Source: Sipunculus nudus
Taxonomy: Eukaryota > Annelida > Sipuncula > Golfingiida > Sipunculidae
Direction of reading: 5' to 3'
Assembly: GCA_026874595.1 (NCBI GenBank)
Contig: CM049310.1
Coordinates: forward strand, 78,921,056-78,985,055
DNA length: 64,000 nt
In this document: positions 48,113-60,530 of the stretch, one piece after another
How the letters are laid out: each line of letters opens with the position of its first letter
How positions within the stretch are numbered: position 1 is the stretch's first letter
The notes under the pieces: model-generated
What the model was told of the DNA's origin: nothing
Seen by the model: only the letters and a program-made list of their open reading frames with translations
Databases searched by the model: none
Made by a program: the position numbers and the translations under genes

Positions 48113-51100
48113 ATGAAGGAGACAGCAAGCAGAGCAATATCTGCTGTGTCTGCACAGCAGAAGGTACTGGAGCTGGTGTTACATCCAGACACATACGAAA
48201 CAATAGCAGCAGGACTTCTGACCCTGGCAAAGGCACAGACCAGACTATTACAGACCGTGCGCGCTATAAGAATGTCACCAGTCTTTTCTGCCCTCGTTTT
48301 CGTTTTTCGCGCCGTCTGCTTAACGACTATTGCTGTATATTCGATGTTCAATGGGTACTTTGTCACACCACTGTTAAAGCTTTCCAGATTCAATAAAACT
48401 AAAACTATAATGGGAGCCCCTGATTTCGATTCAAAAGAGTGTACGTTTTCGTTGGTTAAGAGGGCTCTTAAGGAGGAACAGATGGGAGAAGAACTGATGC
48501 CGAGGATTAAAGAGCTTCGTGAGGTAATCGTCATAATCATATCATAAATATAATCATGTTAAATCTTAAGTATAACAAGAAATCTGCAAGTTAATCAGTG
48601 CAAGCTTCCGCCATGGGAGGGGTCTCTATTGTGGGATGCACCCAAAACAGTGTTTGTATTTATGTATTCGGCCCATATTCCTGGGTTAATTCGTGCATAA
48701 ATGACCATACATCTGTGAATACTCCTTGATGACGTTTCTGAATCCAGATCATGTGCCGGATGTACACAGTTTCCGTTCATGACTGTGCGAGTCATGCTGT
48801 GAACCAACACACAAACACACCAACGGGTATGCCCACATATCCTCCTGGCGGAGGCAATAGTAATCAACTGGATATTTTGATAGATAATGTTAACTTTGCA
48901 TCTGTAAATTACGCAAAATTTAAGGAGTTATGTTATCAGCTCGGGTCTTACATGGAAAAACCATATACCATACAACTTAATAAATTAGCATCAAAACTAA
49001 GTCTTCTTTTCAGGCTATACTAATTCAGGCTTTTGACATATAGATACTTATGATTTGACAATATTGTTTACTGCTTCGAATCAAAGTCACGATGATTAAT
49101 GCATCATTATGTCTCGTGTAATTCTAAAAAAAACCCCAAGTAATTGCAACTCCAAAAACTTCATTTTAAAGCTTGTTACTAAACCTACGATATATGGACA
49201 TAACCTCTTCGTCATAAATTGAACGTTGAGTTGGACGAGGGTGTTCATCAAATATACGAATTTTCCTTAAATGTTTGTCTGTTAAAGCAACTCCCTATCT
49301 TACAATACTTTCCACCATGTTAATAGTTCATATAATACTTGTTGTTTCTCAAGGTTTCAGCTTATCATTTTCCAAACCAAATAGAGAATCCCGCTAACCA
49401 AATCTTAAATATATACGCGTAGTCACTGGAATTCATAACGTATATGAAACTGCTGATTAATTTGTTATTAATTTCTACCAATTTGACAGCATTACATTCG
49501 ATAATACTTTTCATGACCCTTGTTTCGACTTTCTATTCATCATCGTTATTAATAAAATATAGTCTAATATGCATATTAAATATGCAATTTAGGATATTTA
49601 AAAAAATGAACTACTTATATAATCACCGAATACGTGTATATAGTCTTGTAAATTTACTTGTATATCATGCATTTTAATTTTTGAATATATTACATTTTAA
49701 TTTTTACATGTAGGCATGTATCCATATACATATTTAAACTGTGCACTCAATCGACCATGCAGGACATCATAGAAAAACACAATTCTTGCTTAATAGGTTA
49801 TCTTGCTTAAATATGTCTTATAAATAAATAAATAAATAGAATCATAGTCAAATCGTAACCATTATTAAATCATGAAGGTCCCAGTGCAACAGTTTAAGTA
49901 ATCAAATTGTAATTTGTCTCGTACAGACGTGTGTACTGTTGGACACAAGATTTTTTTACAAAGATAATGCAGTCAATGACGTCAGACAGAACAAAGGCGG
50001 CCAACAACTTCCTGTGAAATCCGTTCTCCAGACTTTATGTCAGTGTAAACACATGTTCATTAGCATACATTAGCATATTATAGCGTTTACATCCTCATTT
50101 CCAGACCCAGGACAGAAACACGATGTCTCGATCAAAAGTAAATTTCTGGAAAACTTGGTCCAACGTTAAACTGACATGCCCTAACAGTTTAAACACAACG
50201 GTGTAATAAAATTGGAGGAATATTACTTTTTTATCAGACTGACAAATATAAGGATGTAAGGTTTAACGCGGTGAATTCATGTCCTTCATTTCATAGCACC
50301 CTTCCGCTAAAGGTCTTTTATACTGAAAACTTACCTCTTCCTGTTGGGCACTGTTTGACGGCCGGGACTACCTGTCTCAAATGTTAAATTAAAAAAAAAA
50401 AAATGTTACATTTCAAGGAAGCACCTTTTTCACATTTCACATGCGTATACTCAGAAAATATTACCTTTTACGTTACTTCCTTACCACAGAACAGCCATGT
50501 TTATGTAATATGCTTGAAACAATGCTTATCTAATGCATTTGAACGGACTACTTTACCCTCCTAACTGCATTTATACCTACGCCATCTGTGTATGTATAAA
50601 AGCCCCAGGGCAGGGGCGGATCCAGGATTTAGGAAAAGGGGGGGGGGTCCAACCAAGAAGGACTAGTAAAAAACATAAAAAAAGATCACCAGGTCCGGAA
50701 AAGGGGGGGGGGGGTCCAGGCCGCAAAATTTTGTCCGAAACTCTAAAAAAAAGCTTGCAGTGGATGGAAGGGGGGGGGTGGGGGTTCCGGACCCCCTGGA
50801 CCCCTCCCCTGGATCCGCTTCTGCAGGGGCATTGTGGGCTGCAGATTGTTTAGCTCACAAACCCGAACCAGCAAAGTCGTACTCACGTGAGTCCGAATCT
50901 GCACTGTATGATTTCATAGCTAAATATGAGACAATAACAGGGCGTGAGATAGGTGTGAACCTGAAAAATGAAGTTATCTGTACCAGCACCTGCCCACGGC
51001 TTCCGTTACACTTTGAAACTGCCGGATGTGTATATCAAACACTATTGAATCGTTCCTGTGAACGAATTAATAAGACGGACGGACGGTTAAGGCCTCTCTG

Positions 51101-51258
51101 CACCGAATATAATGGGCTAATAGACCTTAATAATAACTGGTATGTCACAAATTAAAAAAAATTATCTTCCAGGGTGGAGGATGACTCGCACACACCCCCA
51201 CAAACCGCCACATACACCGACGCACCTTCACACGCACACACACCATCCCAGACACACT

Positions 51259-51315
<57 letters not shown>

Positions 51316-52645
51316 TAAGAGTCTGTATGACACATTTCAACTGTATACTTAATCACATTTCATATATATTACAATTAAGTAAAAGGTTTTATTATAGAAA
51401 AAAAGGTTTTATATTTCCAGTAAAAGTTAATTCTAAACCACGTTAAGATCTATAATATTTCATAGTAAACTCAGAAAACGGAACCAAAGTGTATAATTCT
51501 AATTATTAATATATTTTATTTGCAATATATAAATATTTATCTCTGAATAGCAAGGGGGGGGGGTTTATTACGTTGACCATCCCCCCGTGCCAAAAAAAGG
51601 GGGAGAGAGATTTTTACCCCCCCCCCCCCTATATTGATGCCCCTGGTCAATGGGGTCGATACTGATGACGAGTCAGACATGTATATGAATAAACATCTTG
51701 TAGGGAGCAATCGAACGCACAGGACGCGAGCCTCCTTGTGGTTTACTATAAGATAAAGGGCTCACAGCGCTAATTCTTTAGGAAAAGTAACGGCTCTCTT
51801 TGGGTCTCTTCACTTAATATGTCTGAATGTTCGCAGCCGCAGTAATTTTATTTTGGGTGGAATTCCGTTATATAGCATTATCATATGAGGAATCATGTGA
51901 ACGAATATAAAGAATGAAGGACTTGAATTGGACAAATTAATCACAGATATACTTGTATTTGCATATCTGAGCCTTGGTAACGCAAACTTCAGGTCAGTCT
52001 GATACTTGGTTAAAATTAATCAATACAAATGGTACAACCTGATATTTGCTTTCATAGACTACCTCTTTCATCATGAAACATTATACAACATGTAACCTTA
52101 AGCACAGGATAAACATTTTACATTTTCCTTCACAGAAAACCTCTGGCGCCATAACATGATTAAGTACACGAATCGATTAAATCAGGGTACTTGGTGAATG
52201 AGGTCTCAATAATTCGTTTTCATTGTTTTTATTTTAAATTTAAGATAAATCTGGCATTTTTTAAATGCTCTAAAAGTTGTTCTTTGAGGTCAAAACCGTT
52301 AAATGACGCCTTTTTCTAAATTTAGGACTTATTTTTTAACGCATATACCTGTAGCCTTTTATACAGTTAACTCCCATTGTCGACCATCCTATAGTTACTC
52401 GACCATTCCGATATAGATGAAAGGAATTTTAAGTCTGGAGGTAATCAAAGTAGCGGTGTTTTACTCTATTCATCCATGGATACTTTCAGGGGTATGAGGC
52501 GCAGACTTTTGAAGGAGGTTACTGGATTACAACACAGATCACAGGGCGCATGCGCCACAACACGGCCGTCAGAGAGGGAACAATGCGACTGTTACAGTAC
52601 AGCGAGGGTGCTAATTCTAGCAGTAGGTGGCTCAATTTGTTTCCA

Positions 52646-52707
<62 letters not shown>

Positions 52708-53331
52708 ATCAAAGTCTTTCCCTGCCACTCGTTTATGGTCAGAAAGGTAAAAAACAATACTCTTAATGTGTAATAATATTTCAACAAACGTGCAGGTAGA
52801 ACCATTAGCAGAAGCATTTATATGTTATCACAGAGGGGATATATAAATGGAAATGTATGCGTCTCTGTGGGATGAGAGACCGGTGTCGCCATCTGTAGGT
52901 GGAATAGGTTGATCTGACAAAAGGATCCCAGTCAAGCCGAAGGCGTACTCTGTATATTTACTTTATATTTATGTTACATAAGACACTGGGAAGAAATCCT
53001 AGAGACACCATGCAGTAATGCCATCGGCAGATAGAATACCAATTATTAGCAGGGCCCCAAATTGGTGCCGTGGCAAAGTGGGAATATTTTTAGAAGTCCG
53101 GAATGTCAGCGTCCTTCTCTTCTACGTCGGGATATTTTTTTGCAGGATCTGGTGCAGATCGTCATTTGGCAGAAAAAACGCATTTGTTGTACAATAAAAT
53201 AATGATCATCTCATAGAGTTAATTCTTATATAAGCGACCTTTGTGAATTTAGACATTACAAAATAGTAAATATGTAGTGTAAAAAAGCAGTGTAAAATAT
53301 TATTAATTTAAAACATATTACAAAAGCGTCA

Positions 53332-53402
<71 letters not shown>

Positions 53403-55335
53403 CGTATAAAATTAACCCGATCAATACTGCACTTAAGAAGTAAACGATTTATTGCAGTCAAATTGTTTTTGTATCTCTCTACTCTTCAATTTCTCATTTT
53501 TAGCCCTGCCCTGGGTTTAATATTCATGTTTGCAACTGGAAAGGTTCATTCAACAAGCTTAATATATTTAGAATATTGCAAAGTTTAAGTTGTACCATGA
53601 AAGAGAGTAGTATTCTTTATTCTTTTAATCACTTTTTCATGTAATGTATCTGACCCTTTTATGGCTATTCATTTCCGCCTCCTGGAGGGTATGCATTCAT
53701 TCCCGTTCGTGTTTGTGTGTGTGTAATTGTAGCTTTGTTCATATGTATATGATATTTCCAGGGGCCGTTTATGAAGCCTTCTCTCCCATCGTGACACAGG
53801 TATCCGGGGTTGATAACCAGCAGTTTGACTTCATGTACACAGTATCCATGTGTCTGCCAAAGTTTCTCCAGGACCGGCCACCTGCCCCCACCTGTCCCGA
53901 TGTCAGCGTGGTGGAACGTCCAAACACCAGTGTCTTCTCAAGGTAATACCGTTGGTACAGAAATTAAAGTTTATTTCGCAGTATATAAAGGTAAAGGTAA
54001 GGCGAAAACAAAGGTATGGTTCTCAGGCACTTTTTTTCAGAAATCATTGCGGGCGGGCGATATTTTTACTTTTTACCTTTTTTTATGTTTCGATAAAATG
54101 TCATATGATCAGGGAAAAGCATGAAAATAACAGATTTTTTTTGCCAAACAGGTAAAAGCACTAGATAACAAAGGAAATCTTATCAAAATTGTATTATTTT
54201 GTCTTCTTCAGAGATGAAAAAAAAATAATAATTATTGCTGCGGGGGTTAATATCGACGCGGTCGGTGCCTTAGAAACACACCTTTTATTTTTTTGGCCTT
54301 AAGGTATAGGTTTATAGCCTCATATCACCTCATGATGAGACGATATCAGCCTCATCCGATTAAGAAACTACATCTATACCATTTCCATGAATTTACAAAC
54401 ACAGTTCTACAGACCTAGCTGGTGTTGGCTAGACTCTAGATAAACCACGGGCAGTAGGGGAGTTCGTGTACGTACATACTTAAAGAATAAAAGTGCGTTG
54501 TATAAACTGTTAATCCGAAGTTAATACGAACACTGAGTTAACATGGTTGCTAATATTGTTTGCTCTCTTTGGGAATCGTTGACTTGAAAAGACTTCTCGA
54601 TTAGCATTACAGCTCCTTCACCAACTATGACCCCAGTAGAGCGCATATGCCTCCGCCAAGACAAAACGATCTTCCGATTTTCTTTTTATCTTAATTGAAA
54701 CTTTCCTGACCCATGTCCAACATCTCCACCAAGAAATACTGCAACCAATCAACAAAAGTACCAAGCAACCCACAAACTGACAAACCAACCTACCACCAAA
54801 CCCGCCAACCCACCAATTAACCAACCAACCTAACAAACAACCAAACAATTACCTTCTTTGCGAAGGTGCCTAGTCATAAAACTGATTCTCAGTTGTTATT
54901 ATTCATTCGATGATTTCACACATGTGGGCTGATCTTTGTTATATGTTGTAAAATATGTACATTATATATTGGTGTAGAATGTATGAGTACATATCACTTA
55001 TAGCCAAAATTAATTTAAAAACAGTTATCTTATGAATATTCATCTTTTTTTCTTTACGCAGGTCATTTAGCGGTTTTACGACAAATGAACGGTGGATAAC
55101 CGAGACCGAAAACCTGCTAAGCATTCTGGCAGAGAGAAAAGATTTTGACACTTCACACTACTATACGGTCATCCACGGAAGCCCTTTTAAACTTCAGCAT
55201 GAACACAATGAAATATGGTTCGAAAGGAAGAGTACAAATGACATCAGGGCGACAGACCCAAAAAGAATCCGGTCCTGGGTATCAGAGACTGCAGGCTTTT
55301 TATATCGGAATGCTTTGCCAACTATAAGATCCTAA
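48113..55335 (+). CDS. SOUL/HEBP-family protein with N-terminal membrane segment (4 exons)
   Basis: Exons 48098-48523 (first ATG at 48113), 52490-52622, 53762-53942 and 55062-55335 join in phase into 332 residues. The SOUL fold starts near residue 126: MPRIKELRE|GYEAQTFEGGYWITT across the exon 1/2 border, then MRLLQYSEGANSS (170-181), SPIVTQVSG, YTVSMCLP and FLQDRPPAP in exon 3, and SFSGFTTNERW, FDTSHYYTVIHGSPFKL and NEIWFERK in exon 4. This order and spacing fit HEBP2-like proteins. Family members bind haem or tetrapyrroles, but binding is not universal, so ligand and role here are inferred. Residues 1-137 are extra: an amphipathic stretch, a hydrophobic segment (about 55-79) with one Arg, then a basic region, suggesting membrane anchoring. 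The acceptor at 48097 leaves ITGQA in frame before the ATG, so upstream coding exons are possible; an open stretch ending at 47984 (...PKLKESQ|GTGCTG) is one candidate. Confidence 0.88.
48598..48860 (-). repeat. Dispersed repeat R1, copy 4 (inverted)
   Basis: Reads as R1 on the minus strand: TG-rich block, then 'gatccggcacatgatctggat' (in part), then 'catgggcggaagcttgc'-like end. In intron 1 of the SOUL-domain gene. Confidence 0.65.
50611..50823. mobile_element. Short TIR element (CAGGGGCGGATCCAGG ends), copy 1
   Basis: The left end CAGGGGCGGATCCAGGATTT and the right end CCTGGATCCGCTTCTG are inverted; the interior has two or three poly-G runs followed by 'gtcc'. A second copy is at 57544-57755. 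Confidence 0.8.
50850..51155 (+). other. Unexplained ORF of about 100 codons within an intron
   Basis: A frame (LAHKPEPAKSYSRESESA..., with CTSTCPRLPLHFETAGC further on) stays open from the preceding MITE to a stop at 51153-51155. It contains five cysteines. A donor-like CTG|GTATGT occurs at about 51139, but its phase does not fit the SOUL exons on either side, so it is not part of that protein. I do not recognise it; it may be a fragment of another gene or chance. Confidence 0.25.
51165..51655 (+). repeat. Dispersed repeat R5, copy 2
   Basis: Same order of blocks as 25440-25912: CA-rich tract, (AT)n at 51262-51310, 'gtctgtatgacacatttca', AT-rich body, then G-rich and C-rich ends and 'ttgatgcccctgg'. 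Confidence 0.7.
52649..52705. repeat. (AT)n microsatellite 26 bp after a SOUL exon
   Basis: About 26 AT units, starting just downstream of the donor at 52622/52623. Confidence 0.95.
53336..53401. repeat. (AT)n microsatellite
   Basis: About 33 AT units, directly before the R6 repeat. Confidence 0.95.
53402..53745 (+). repeat. Dispersed repeat R6 copy 2 with truncated R1
   Basis: Matches 30250-30540 (AACGTATA, 'tttttgtatctctctact', 'aagttgtaccatgaaag'), then the first 60 bp of R1. It ends about 17 bp before the acceptor of SOUL exon 3 at 53762. Confidence 0.65.
53999..54302 (+). mobile_element. MITE, family with AAGGC-AAAA ends (copy 2)
   Basis: Ends AAGGCGAAAACA and TTTTGGCCTTAA are inverted; inner arms are GGTTCTCAGGCA and GGTGCCTTAGAAAC. 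In intron 3 of the SOUL-domain gene. Confidence 0.75.
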
Positions 55336-55729
55336 TCATTGCTGACACGTGACTCCATTGTTATTTATTTTTTTCTCAATACACTAAGAACAGAGCACGA
55401 TATTTGAACGGTACACAGTTGCTCTGAGTTTATAACTATATAAGACCAGTCTTTTATTTTGTATTGACTGGATTACTATAATCTGTATTAGACAGGTTCA
55501 ATAGGCCTATCATTGTATCATGAATTATGCGTGGAATAATATATGCATTTGTCACAATTAATTATGGTTAATGAAATGTTTTACCCATTGAGAGAACACT
55601 GAGATCAGTCAGTCATATTGACTTACAATGTGATACTTGTTTATATATATGGACACGATATTGTAGCCATTGTTGTTGTTGGGGGCATTTAGTCCCGGGT
55701 GTACATTTTTATCATTTAATAACAGTGCA

Positions 55730-56204
55730 CAGTGAAATCACGACCATCTGTTGGTCTAGCCAACGATAGAAAGGCCAAAGATAAAAAAGGGTTGGTTCTC
55801 AGGCATTTTTTTTTCAGAAACCACACAGTGTGGGCTGGCGATATTTTATTTTTTTTTTATCTTTTTTTTGTATGTTTCGATAAAAAATGTCATGGGATCA
55901 GCGAAAAGCTTGAAAAAAATATTTTTTTTTGCTAAACAGGTACAAGCACTACATAACAAAGGAAATCTGATCAAAAGTTTTATATTTTATCTTCTTGAAA
56001 CATGAAAATAAAAATAAATATTTTAGGGGTTGGGGGTTAAAATTGACGCGGGCGGTGCCTGAGAACCATCACTTTTGTTTTATTTTTTTTTTGGCCTTAG
56101 TGGGAAGTTTTTATGATGATTAACAATACTACGGAACCAAAAATGTGTTCGTCTTAGCAGGGATGGTCGTGATAGCGGAGTGGTCGTCAGACGAGATTTC
56201 ACTT
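55730..56204. mobile_element. Outer MITE with CAGTGAAATC ends, interrupted by another MITE
   Basis: The left end CAGTGAAATCACGACCATC and the right end (inverted: AGTGAAATCTCGTCTGACGA) form the TIRs. The interior is split by the complete element at 55771-56098. Related in end motif and 'ggtcgt' content to the MITE at 34159-34514. Confidence 0.65.
55771..56098 (+). mobile_element. Inner MITE, family with AAGGCCAA ends (copy 3), nested
   Basis: Ends AAGGCCAAAG and TTTGGCCTTAG, inner arms GGTTCTCAGGCA and TGCCTGAGAACC. Same interior order as 53999-54302. It sits inside the element at 55730-56204. Confidence 0.75.
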
Positions 56205-56855
56205 TATCTTTCATACTAACTGACGTGTTGCTATTCCACCTGAATCAACATGACCACCAAATGAAGCTATAATTCGTGTCCACGGTTGGTGAGCTTGTAG
56301 CCAACTGTTTCCGCGTGCCCCCTCGAACACACTCTGTCCATTAAACATGTGTTTTTTTTCTTGATGGTTGTCTCAGAATAAAATATCTCATTAATTTTTT
56401 GTTTGTTTTTGTTTTTTTCTTCTCAACACTGACAGACCAGACTATAAAAGTTGAGCATGCATATAATAGTTTGATAGTGGATATAAATTCAAGCATATGA
56501 TAGTGACTATAAAATTCATATGTTAATAATCAGAAGCACTGCAACCTAGTATATACCATAACTGCAGCTTCTTAACAGAGGGACTATGTAACTTATTTTC
56601 CTTCTGTGCTACTTTGCGCTCTGAAAATTTCATATTTTTAACATGATAAACAACAATTACAAAAGAAGAAACATCAGCATTCTAACGATATCTAAAAAAA
56701 CATTATACATGTTGACCCGCATATTATTTATGAAAAAGGTTATCACTTCGCTTTAATGTAATAGGTCGAATTCAGTACGGAATTTTTATCAAATACTTTT
56801 GGGTGCAAAAACGACTGACCATGACTGAGTCATATATCTATATTCACATACAAGC

Positions 56856-57337
56856 TTAAAGGTGCCCATTCACCTTCCTTTTGAAGAAAGAGTTTATGTG
56901 ATTTGTGGCTACCTTTGTGTATATATTAATGATCAAATGGTAATTCTGGTTATGAAAAGTTCTTATAACGCCTCCGTTAAGGTTATATGAACATATTTAT
57001 CAACACCGTGTTTGTAAACACAGTAATGTTGACAAACGAAAAAATACCCAAACATGTAATCTAATGTAGTTAGTTGCATATATGCGGAGATAGAAAGGTC
57101 ACTTGTTGCAAAACGTCATTTGCAAAGCTCTGACGTATCTGACTTGCCGCCAGATGTCCTTATTGAATTTGTTTTGATTATTTTCGCGGGACCCCACATA
57201 ATATAAACATGATGATATAAAAATACAAGCAGGCTGCATGTGTGCGGTGATACCCAGGTTTCCTGGCTTAATTAATAAGAGCTATAAGAGATTACCTTTA
57301 GTTTATAAAAATCAGATAGGTGATTAGGCCCCTTTAA
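56856..57337. mobile_element. TIR MITE with TTAA ends (copy 2)
   Basis: Left end TTAAAGGTGCCCATTCACC; right end inverted TTAAAGGGGCCTAATCACC. It shares interior order with 3922-4343 and is about 60 bp longer. Confidence 0.75.
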
Positions 57338-57543
57338 CTACATGCTGATAGAAAAAAATTATTTAATTCGACCCTTTTATCTGGTCCCTGACTATATGCA
57401 TTGAAATGTTCCGTTCATGACAGACTGTATAATGAGCCAGAGGCCTTGAACTACAATAAAATATATTATTAACTTGAATTTTCTCGATCCCTTAAATCAA
57501 GCATATACTCCTTAAAATTGGCTTTTGTATGAGATTCCAAACA

Positions 57544-57755
57544 CAGGGGCAGATCCAGGATTTAGGAATAGGAGGGTCCAGCCTAGGAGGACTAATGACA
57601 AAACCTAAAAAGAAGTCCTCTGGCCCGGAAAAGGGAGGGGGGGGGGGTCCAGACTGCAAATATTGGTCTGAAACCTTTAAAAAGGGTTGCCGCAGCTGTA
57701 AAGGGGGGGGGGGGGGGTCCAGAACCCCTGGACCCTCCCTCTGGATCCGCGTTTG
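57544..57755. mobile_element. Short TIR element (CAGGGGC-GATCCAGG ends), copy 2
   Basis: Ends CAGGGGCAGATCCAGGATTT and CTGGATCCGCGTTTG, with poly-G runs inside, as at 50611-50823. Confidence 0.8.
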
Positions 57756-58099
57756 AAAGATTCTGTTAAATTTATGTCATAATTATATACATTCATTCCC
57801 AATTCATTTATGATATTCATATTATATATAAAGCTATATATACAAACTCAAGAGCAACGTTTAATGGTTCAGCCTTAAAATAAAAGAACTCCGTCTCTGA
57901 TGAACCTGATCTCTTTGGCTTCAATATATTTATATAGTTGGGCCCTGTAGGGCGCATCTAATGCTGACACATAACGCTTGATCATCAGGTTGTGCAGTTA
58001 AAAAATTTCCTTAAAATATATCCGGGGCGGAACTATGAACTTTTCAGGGCGCCGTCAGTTTTCAGATAATGGGGTACTTTGAAACCTGGTAATTGTTGC

Positions 58100-58352
58100 A
58101 ATAATTAATGCAGCTTTTGCTTCTCAGTACCATCTAGCATACAAACATGCAATGATTTCAAAATATGCCTTATTTACAGTAAATGGTCATATTTAAATTT
58201 CTTATCGTGTAATACAGCCGACCACTTCTGCAATCCATCCTATGTTGTTAAGATAAGGAAATATCCAGCATGAATGTCTCTCTCATAGGTTGTGTTTCCT
58301 TAAATGGCCACTAGCAGCGCTGATATGCAGAAGCGGTATTACCGTTATTAAT
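58100..58352. mobile_element. Diverged relative of the CCGCTTTTGC-end MITE (copy 2)
   Basis: Left arm AGCTTTTGCTTCTCAGTACC; right arm inverted CCGCTTCTGCATATCAGCGC. Similar to the TIRs of 41906-42190 but with several mismatches. Confidence 0.6.
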
Positions 58353-59256
58353 AATGAAAAATATTTTAGGTATCCCATTAGACCTTTTAGCAGACATGGT
58401 AATGAAACGTGCCCATTTCATCGTTTTTAGTTGGTAATTCTAAACTTTGCGCACTATATATGTCATGTTTTGTTTAACATATAACTGAATTTGGAACAAC
58501 ATATACTTGTAATTTTCAAAACTTGTATAGAGTGCATGCCCGTTATTTTAAGGATATCCGTGCTTTTAGGATGCCCTGGGATCATAAAGTTCATAGTTTA
58601 CTAATGGATTTAAAGATTGCCCCGTAAGTTATAATAAAACTAACTTTGTGATATTTTGTGAAGTGTTAGCATGGAGTTGGATCTGAATCCGAATCCAGAA
58701 ACATTTTTTGTGTAGTATCAGGCGTGACCGTTGGTATAAAAGACCTTTCCGACGAGCATGCGCACCCCGTGTTATGTTTGTATACTGTGTTTGGAGCTTG
58801 TGGACACGTGGCGGTATTTATTTTCGCTTTATAACATCTATAAAACACCTGAGGTTTGGGCCTCTTTTAAAAAATTAAAAAAAGATTCTGATATTAAACT
58901 TTTTTTTTACCTGAGAATTTGTTGTTTCCTCAGTCAAACTAGACCAAGAAAATGAGGGCTCGTGTATCTCCTTTTGTTACCATCCTGGCCCGAATGCAGT
59001 GAAGCCCAAAATGCCCCTCCAAGCAGTCCCAAACAAGCATTTGGACAACATGTCTTTGATTGGCCACAGATTAAAAAAAATGACCAATAGTGTCAATTTT
59101 ATTGGAAATTATGCTAAACATACTTAAAAATCAAACAATAGGGTGTTTTTGAAGGTCCATCGCATGATGACTAAAGCCAACCAGAGAAAGCCAGAGAATT
59201 GCGGGTTTTCCTAAAATGAAACACTATACATGCCACACACCCCGACATCAGTCTCG

Positions 59257-59342
59257 TACGGTGGCTCGTTTAGGACACACTGAAGATTACCTTTTTTTTT
59301 ATTGAAAAATAATTTCCTGTGTGTCCTATATGAGCCACCGTA
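59257..59342. mobile_element. Tiny foldback element (86 bp)
   Basis: TACGGTGGCTCGTTTAGGAC at the left is inverted at the right as GTCCTATATGAGCCACCGTA, leaving a short AT-rich loop of about 40 bp. The whole unit folds into one hairpin. Confidence 0.7.
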
Positions 59343-59520
59343 ACCCCGCTTTGAAGAGTGAGATTGATAATTCACGTTTAAACGTAAGATACAAAACTAC
59401 GATCTTAATTGTAAAGATAGAGGACTCGAACGCTTAATGACAGTTGTCGCCAAGAGTTGTCGCTTGTGTGATAGAAAACGCTAGTTGCCAACGCCACAAA
59501 ATCAGCTACAATGCTCTGAA

Positions 59521-60530
59521 TTTTCTAACAGCGCAAATCATCAAATCCTTTACATATCCGTATCGATGAACATGTTATCCCGAACGTTGAGGAATTCTCT
59601 CACCTTGGCCTCATAATTGATTCACAACTCACATTGAAATCTGATACTTCTGCTGTTTTTGAAAAGTTATGTTGCAAAATAGGGCTATTACACATTCTTA
59701 GCAAATTTCTGCGACAGGAGTTTCTACTCACAATATATCATGCGTTCGTTCAGCCAACAATAGATAATGGCTTAACTGTATGATCACTTTCCGTGCCGCT
59801 ATTCAACGTATTCAGTGTAGGGCGGCAAGGAATATAACAAGAAACTATAACCCGTCACGAAGTAGTCTGGAATTAATCAAAGAGATAGGTTTGATGACAG
59901 TCGAGCAACGATATTTTTACCTTTTATCTGTTTTGACTTATAAATGCATAAATGGTTTATCCCCTTCGTATCAATGTGATAAGTTCACTATGGCTAAAGA
60001 CATTCACCATTTTTCCACGCGCTCAACCCATAACAATAACTGCATGTATCCTTCCCAAACCACGGATTGAATCTTTAAGGCTGCTTCATTCTATGCAGGC
60101 AGTACCCTTTAGAATGCCCTTCCCCTGGACATTAAATGCGCCTCAAATCTGCAGAGTTTTAAAAGATATCACGTTCGTACTTTTCTAATCTTGCAGCGGT
60201 ATCTTAGTTTTGGCACTCACTATACGAGATTGTTTTGGTTAGAATAGTCGTTCTTACCACTCTTAGTACCGATATCTCTATGATAATCTATTTATTTTAA
60301 AGTATGATCTGTCATTTTTTAATAGCTTTATTGTCTTAGTATGTCTTTTATATTCGTATTGTAATTTGAATTTTTTTTTATTTCATGGTCATATTCAGTT
60401 ATATTCAGTTAAAAATGTCTTGTACTCTATATATGGAACAGGGCCCTACTTACAACAGAAGTGTTCTTCTGGTGCAGGCTACCCTGCATGATATTGTTAT
60501 AAATAAATAAATGAATAAATAAATTAAGGT
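59521..60530 (+). mobile_element. 5'-truncated, decayed LINE (3' end of the reverse transcriptase ORF)
   Basis: Conceptual translation in shifting frames gives EEFSHLGLIIDSQLTLKS, FVQPTIDNGLTV, then IQRIQCRAARNIT, SSLELIKEIGLMTVEQR, YKCINGLSPSY, and in another frame WNALPLDIKCASNLQSFK. This is the carboxy-terminal part of Jockey/CR1/I-group LINE polyproteins. A TGA replaces the expected Trp near 59780, and at least one frameshift follows. The 3' tail is (AATA)n-like at 60497-60530, as in LINEs with simple-repeat tails. Dead copy. Confidence 0.8.

Noticed and set aside
48007-48396. 129-codon plus-strand frame overlapping SOUL exon 1
   Set aside because: It is a shadow of the exon 48098-48523; the other frame joins correctly to the SOUL exons.
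59780-60188. Intact host gene
   Set aside because: The translated motifs are those of LINE reverse transcriptase ends, with frameshifts and a stop.
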